Origin: an uncultured Pelagibacteraceae bacterium
Lineage (GTDB): Bacteria > Pseudomonadota > Alphaproteobacteria > Pelagibacterales > Pelagibacteraceae
Length of the DNA stretch: 64,000 bases
Assembly: GCA_902556905.1 (NCBI GenBank)
Contig: CACDYK010000005.1
Location: 16,919 to 80,918, forward strand
Direction of reading: 5' to 3'
The notes under the pieces are model-generated. The model did no database searches. It was not told the origin of the DNA and saw nothing but the letters and a program-made list of their open reading frames with translations. The position numbers and the translations under genes are program-made. Positions within the stretch are counted from its first letter, which is position 1. Every line of letters starts with the position of its first letter. This document shows, one piece after another, positions 61,260 to 64,000 of the stretch.

Positions 61260-62437
61260 TATCCTCCAAAAGCAACCTGGCTTGAATAATGCACATAACA
61301 ACCATTATTCTCTAAATCAGATAAATCAGAGAAGTTTTCAACACATTTAGACATACCTTTTTTAGACGCTCCCTCTTTGCTATATCCTAAATATTTTAAC
61401 AAATATTTGTCATCCTTCTTGTTTTTGATAATTGCAAGAAAATTTCCTTTCATTTCTTTAAAGTTAATCTTTTTTGGAACTACCTTTGATGTAATTCTTT
61501 TAATCTTTTTAGCACCCTCAGGAATATAATGTCTATCACTTACTCTATATTTATATTTTGTTTTCGGAACGTTATCTTTAGATTTATATTTACATTTATC
61601 TTTATCCATTATTTTTTGACAATCTTTGCTTATTGCATATTCTTTTATAGATAATACAGATGGTTCAATCATTTTTGAGTCTAATTTTGCATTCCAATAA
61701 CGATACAAACCGATCTTAAATGCAATTCCTCCCGTTTTATCTAAAATCATATTTGGTCCATAAAATTCAATTACTCTCTCGTCATTCAACCACATTATAA
61801 ATTCACCATCATCTTTTTTAGAAGGTTTTATTTTGAATAGCGCTGTCTGATATCTTTTGTTAAATGCATGCAGGCTTCCTATATCAAATTTATAGGTTGT
61901 AGATTTAAATCTATTTGCTGATGGATCAATATCGGTCCAGAATACTTCCTCAATTTGTTTATAATAAAACTGTACTCTATTAGGAAGATCATCTTCATCA
62001 GTCGTATATCTAATCTGCATAGAAGGATAAATAATTTCACCTCCCTTTTTTGTTCCAACCACTTGCCAGATATTGGCACTATGATTTTGACCAGCATTTA
62101 ATTTAAATATATATTTTAAATAAACTTCCTTACCAAGCTTGTGATAATTTTTTTTTTTTGTAACAAATTCCCATCTTTGAGCTTGATCATCAGAAAGATC
62201 CCAATCTTCTGGATGTCCTTTCATTGAATAATCTAGAGTGATTTCTATAGCTTCCTCATCTTTATTATAATGAAGTATTTCTTTATGTTTTGTAAGGGAG
62301 TCATAGGCAAGAGCCATCTTCTTCTTTGCATCGCCACCCAATATTTCTTTTTTAAAAATTTTTAAAGGATTATCTTTTGAATAGGAAATATTACATATCA
62401 ATAAAGCTGAAATGATAATTGTTAAAAGTTTTTTCAT
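61259..62437 (-). CDS. Secreted polysaccharide-lyase-like (PF14099-type) protein with C-terminal Cys tag; start corrected from 62449
   Basis: MKKLLTIIISALLICNISYS; MKGHPEDWDLSDDQAQRWEFVTKKK; EFIMWLNDERVIEFYGPN; ends NGCYVHYSSQVAFGG. Confidence 0.72.
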   Translation of the reverse strand: MKKLLTIIISALLICNISYSKDNPLKIFKKEILGGDAKKKMALAYDSLTKHKEILHYNKDEEAIEITLDYSMKGHPEDWDLSDDQAQRWEFVTKKKNYHKLGKEVYLKYIFKLNAGQNHSANIWQVVGTKKGGEIIYPSMQIRYTTDEDDLPNRVQFYYKQIEEVFWTDIDPSANRFKSTTYKFDIGSLHAFNKRYQTALFKIKPSKKDDGEFIMWLNDERVIEFYGPNMILDKTGGIAFKIGLYRYWNAKLDSKMIEPSVLSIKEYAISKDCQKIMDKDKCKYKSKDNVPKTKYKYRVSDRHYIPEGAKKIKRITSKVVPKKINFKEMKGNFLAIIKNKKDDKYLLKYLGYSKEGASKKGMSKCVENFSDLSDLENNGCYVHYSSQVAFGG

Positions 62438-63699
62438 TAATTCATACACTTTGGTTCAAACCCAAAGTTTCTATCTACAAAATAAGCTGATTTTTTCGAT
62501 TTCCACATCCTATCATTTGCAACAATAGTATGATCTCTGTCTGTGTAATTCTCAATTAACCAATCTAATGAAATAGCCATCTGGTGTGTGTGATATGCGG
62601 CATCTTTTTGTTCTTTTGTATGATTCTGTAGTTGTTTAGGATCTTTACGTTTTCTATAAGTTTTAACGTCTGTAAGACCTAGGTTTAGTACATCAACAGT
62701 TTTGTCTATTTTTTTCTTTAATTTTTTTGGAAACTTTTTGTAACCCCATAGTTCAGCTATAGCATAAAGTCCTAGCAAATTGTTCACACCCTTTGAATGA
62801 TACCAAACATCTTTAACACCCCTGAAACTGTTATTATGAATATAGCCATCCTTGTAAACAACCTTATTAGCTTTTTTAATTCCTCTCTTAATCCATTTCG
62901 ATGCTTCCTCTGGTTTATCTTTCCAAGCTAAATATGATAATACAGAAACAGTTCCATCAGCCATTTGAAAAAAACCTACTGATGATTTACCTGCTGATAA
63001 AGTCCACGGCTCGATATACTTTTTGTATAAAGTATCAATATACTTATCAATAATTTTAAATTGTTTTTTAGTAAATTGATCTCTCATCAAATATGCTTGT
63101 TGGATATAAGTGCTTCCATATATTTGAACTTCTTGAGGTCTGTGTGAAAGACAAGGTTTGTCACCTTTAGCTTTACCGCCGCCATAACAACTCTTGGCTT
63201 TACCTTGTTTTTTTAGTTGGCTAATTTCTTCATCAGTTAATGTGTTCAACATCACACCTGCCTCTGCCCAGGCTACCATAACTTCAGCAATAATTGGGCC
63301 ATGTTCCTCCATTTTATTATCTATGATTGCTGTAACAATTGCTCCATGCAGTAGTGCCATCCTATTAGTATGTTTTTCGTGATTAACATATACACTGTTT
63401 GATCTTAGTACGTGATCTTTGTTCCAATCATACTTGGTAAATTTCATTAAATGATCATAATTATTTCCTTGAAGTTCAGGATTTTTTTTTTTGCTTACAT
63501 GAGTTATGGCAAGATCCAATTCCCAATATGTTTTGCCCCAACTTCCATGACCATGCACACCTTCTAGTGGGCAAGTTTCTCTTGTAAGCTCGTTTGCAAA
63601 GAAATATTTTGGAATAACAATATCATTTTTCTTTGCGTGAGCACTACTACTTAACAACAAGCTAAGAAATAGAATAACTAAAAATTTTTTTATTAACAT
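62437..63699 (-). CDS. Secreted alginate-lyase-like (PF05426-type) protein
   Basis: Signal peptide; GSWGKTYWELDLAITHVSKK; NNSFRGVKDVWYHSKGVNNLLGLYAIAELWGY; TAATG junction with the next gene. Confidence 0.7.
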   Translation of the reverse strand: MLIKKFLVILFLSLLLSSSAHAKKNDIVIPKYFFANELTRETCPLEGVHGHGSWGKTYWELDLAITHVSKKKNPELQGNNYDHLMKFTKYDWNKDHVLRSNSVYVNHEKHTNRMALLHGAIVTAIIDNKMEEHGPIIAEVMVAWAEAGVMLNTLTDEEISQLKKQGKAKSCYGGGKAKGDKPCLSHRPQEVQIYGSTYIQQAYLMRDQFTKKQFKIIDKYIDTLYKKYIEPWTLSAGKSSVGFFQMADGTVSVLSYLAWKDKPEEASKWIKRGIKKANKVVYKDGYIHNNSFRGVKDVWYHSKGVNNLLGLYAIAELWGYKKFPKKLKKKIDKTVDVLNLGLTDVKTYRKRKDPKQLQNHTKEQKDAAYHTHQMAISLDWLIENYTDRDHTIVANDRMWKSKKSAYFVDRNFGFEPKCMN

Positions 63700-64000
63700 C
63701 CAAATTGTTTCATAAAGTCTTTATAAGCTTTTGTACCTGGCTCAAAATCAAGCTCATTATCTTGTAAATATTTTGCTATAGGCTTATATTTTGTTCCAAA
63801 AGTTCCATCGTCTTTCATATATTGAAAAGGGATACCTTTGCATACTTTGCCAGAGGTAGCATCAATTTGCACAAAATTTAGCGCTTTTGATGAATTTTTT
63901 GATTTAATACTTTTAATTATTTTAGATCCACCAGTTTTGCCTTTTCTTTCTTTTTTCTTATACTTTAAACTTGTTTTGGATTGTCTATCATTAGATTTAT
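63693..64000 (-). CDS. Partial CDS, C-terminus of a Lys-rich protein, cut by the window edge
   Basis: Open minus frame ending ...KALNFVQIDATSGKVCKGIPFQYMKDDGTFGTKYKPIAKYLQDNELDFEPGTKAYKDFMKQFGC*, overlapping the start of 63699 by 7 nt. Confidence 0.6.
   Translation of the reverse strand, partial: KSNDRQSKTSLKYKKKERKGKTGGSKIIKSIKSKNSSKALNFVQIDATSGKVCKGIPFQYMKDDGTFGTKYKPIAKYLQDNELDFEPGTKAYKDFMKQFGC

Noticed and set aside
1-64000. tRNA, rRNA, transposase, integrase or phage genes
   Set aside because: Looked through the intergenic gaps and ORF list; gaps are nearly all under 200 bp and none showed tRNA-like or mobile-element sequence.

Overview
AT-rich, densely packed window. Gene content and spacing fit a streamlined marine alphaproteobacterium of the SAR11/Pelagibacter type (inference; no rRNA is present to confirm it). 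No tRNA, rRNA, CRISPR, IS or phage genes were seen. Left part (1-40 kb) is mostly core metabolism: selO, a cyclopropane/modified fatty-acid cluster, gcvP-H-T behind a tandem glycine riboswitch, 5-oxoprolinase genes (pxpABC) beside a complete Liv-type ABC importer, panB, guaA/guaB, rlmE, two tandem GT8-like glycosyltransferases, pssA/psd, icd, alaS, recA, tolC, and umuDC with an alphaproteobacterial-type SOS box. At 42-50 kb there is a possible aromatic-catabolism cluster (flavin hydroxylase, type I extradiol dioxygenase, FAH-family hydrolase) with a TRAP transporter and ROK kinase. The most unusual part is 50-64 kb: a sulfatase, a clan-A-like glycoside hydrolase, a secreted Met/Ala/Gly-rich low-complexity protein of 827 aa ending in a collagen-like Gly/Pro tail, a translationally coupled partner lacking an obvious start codon, and an overlapping run of secreted polysaccharide-lyase-like proteins (five jelly-roll type, two alginate-lyase-like). 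Two of these share a C-terminal Cys tag whose last codons also form the Shine-Dalgarno of the next gene. That locus is my main candidate for an undescribed system. Family names come from motif recognition by eye, not database searches.
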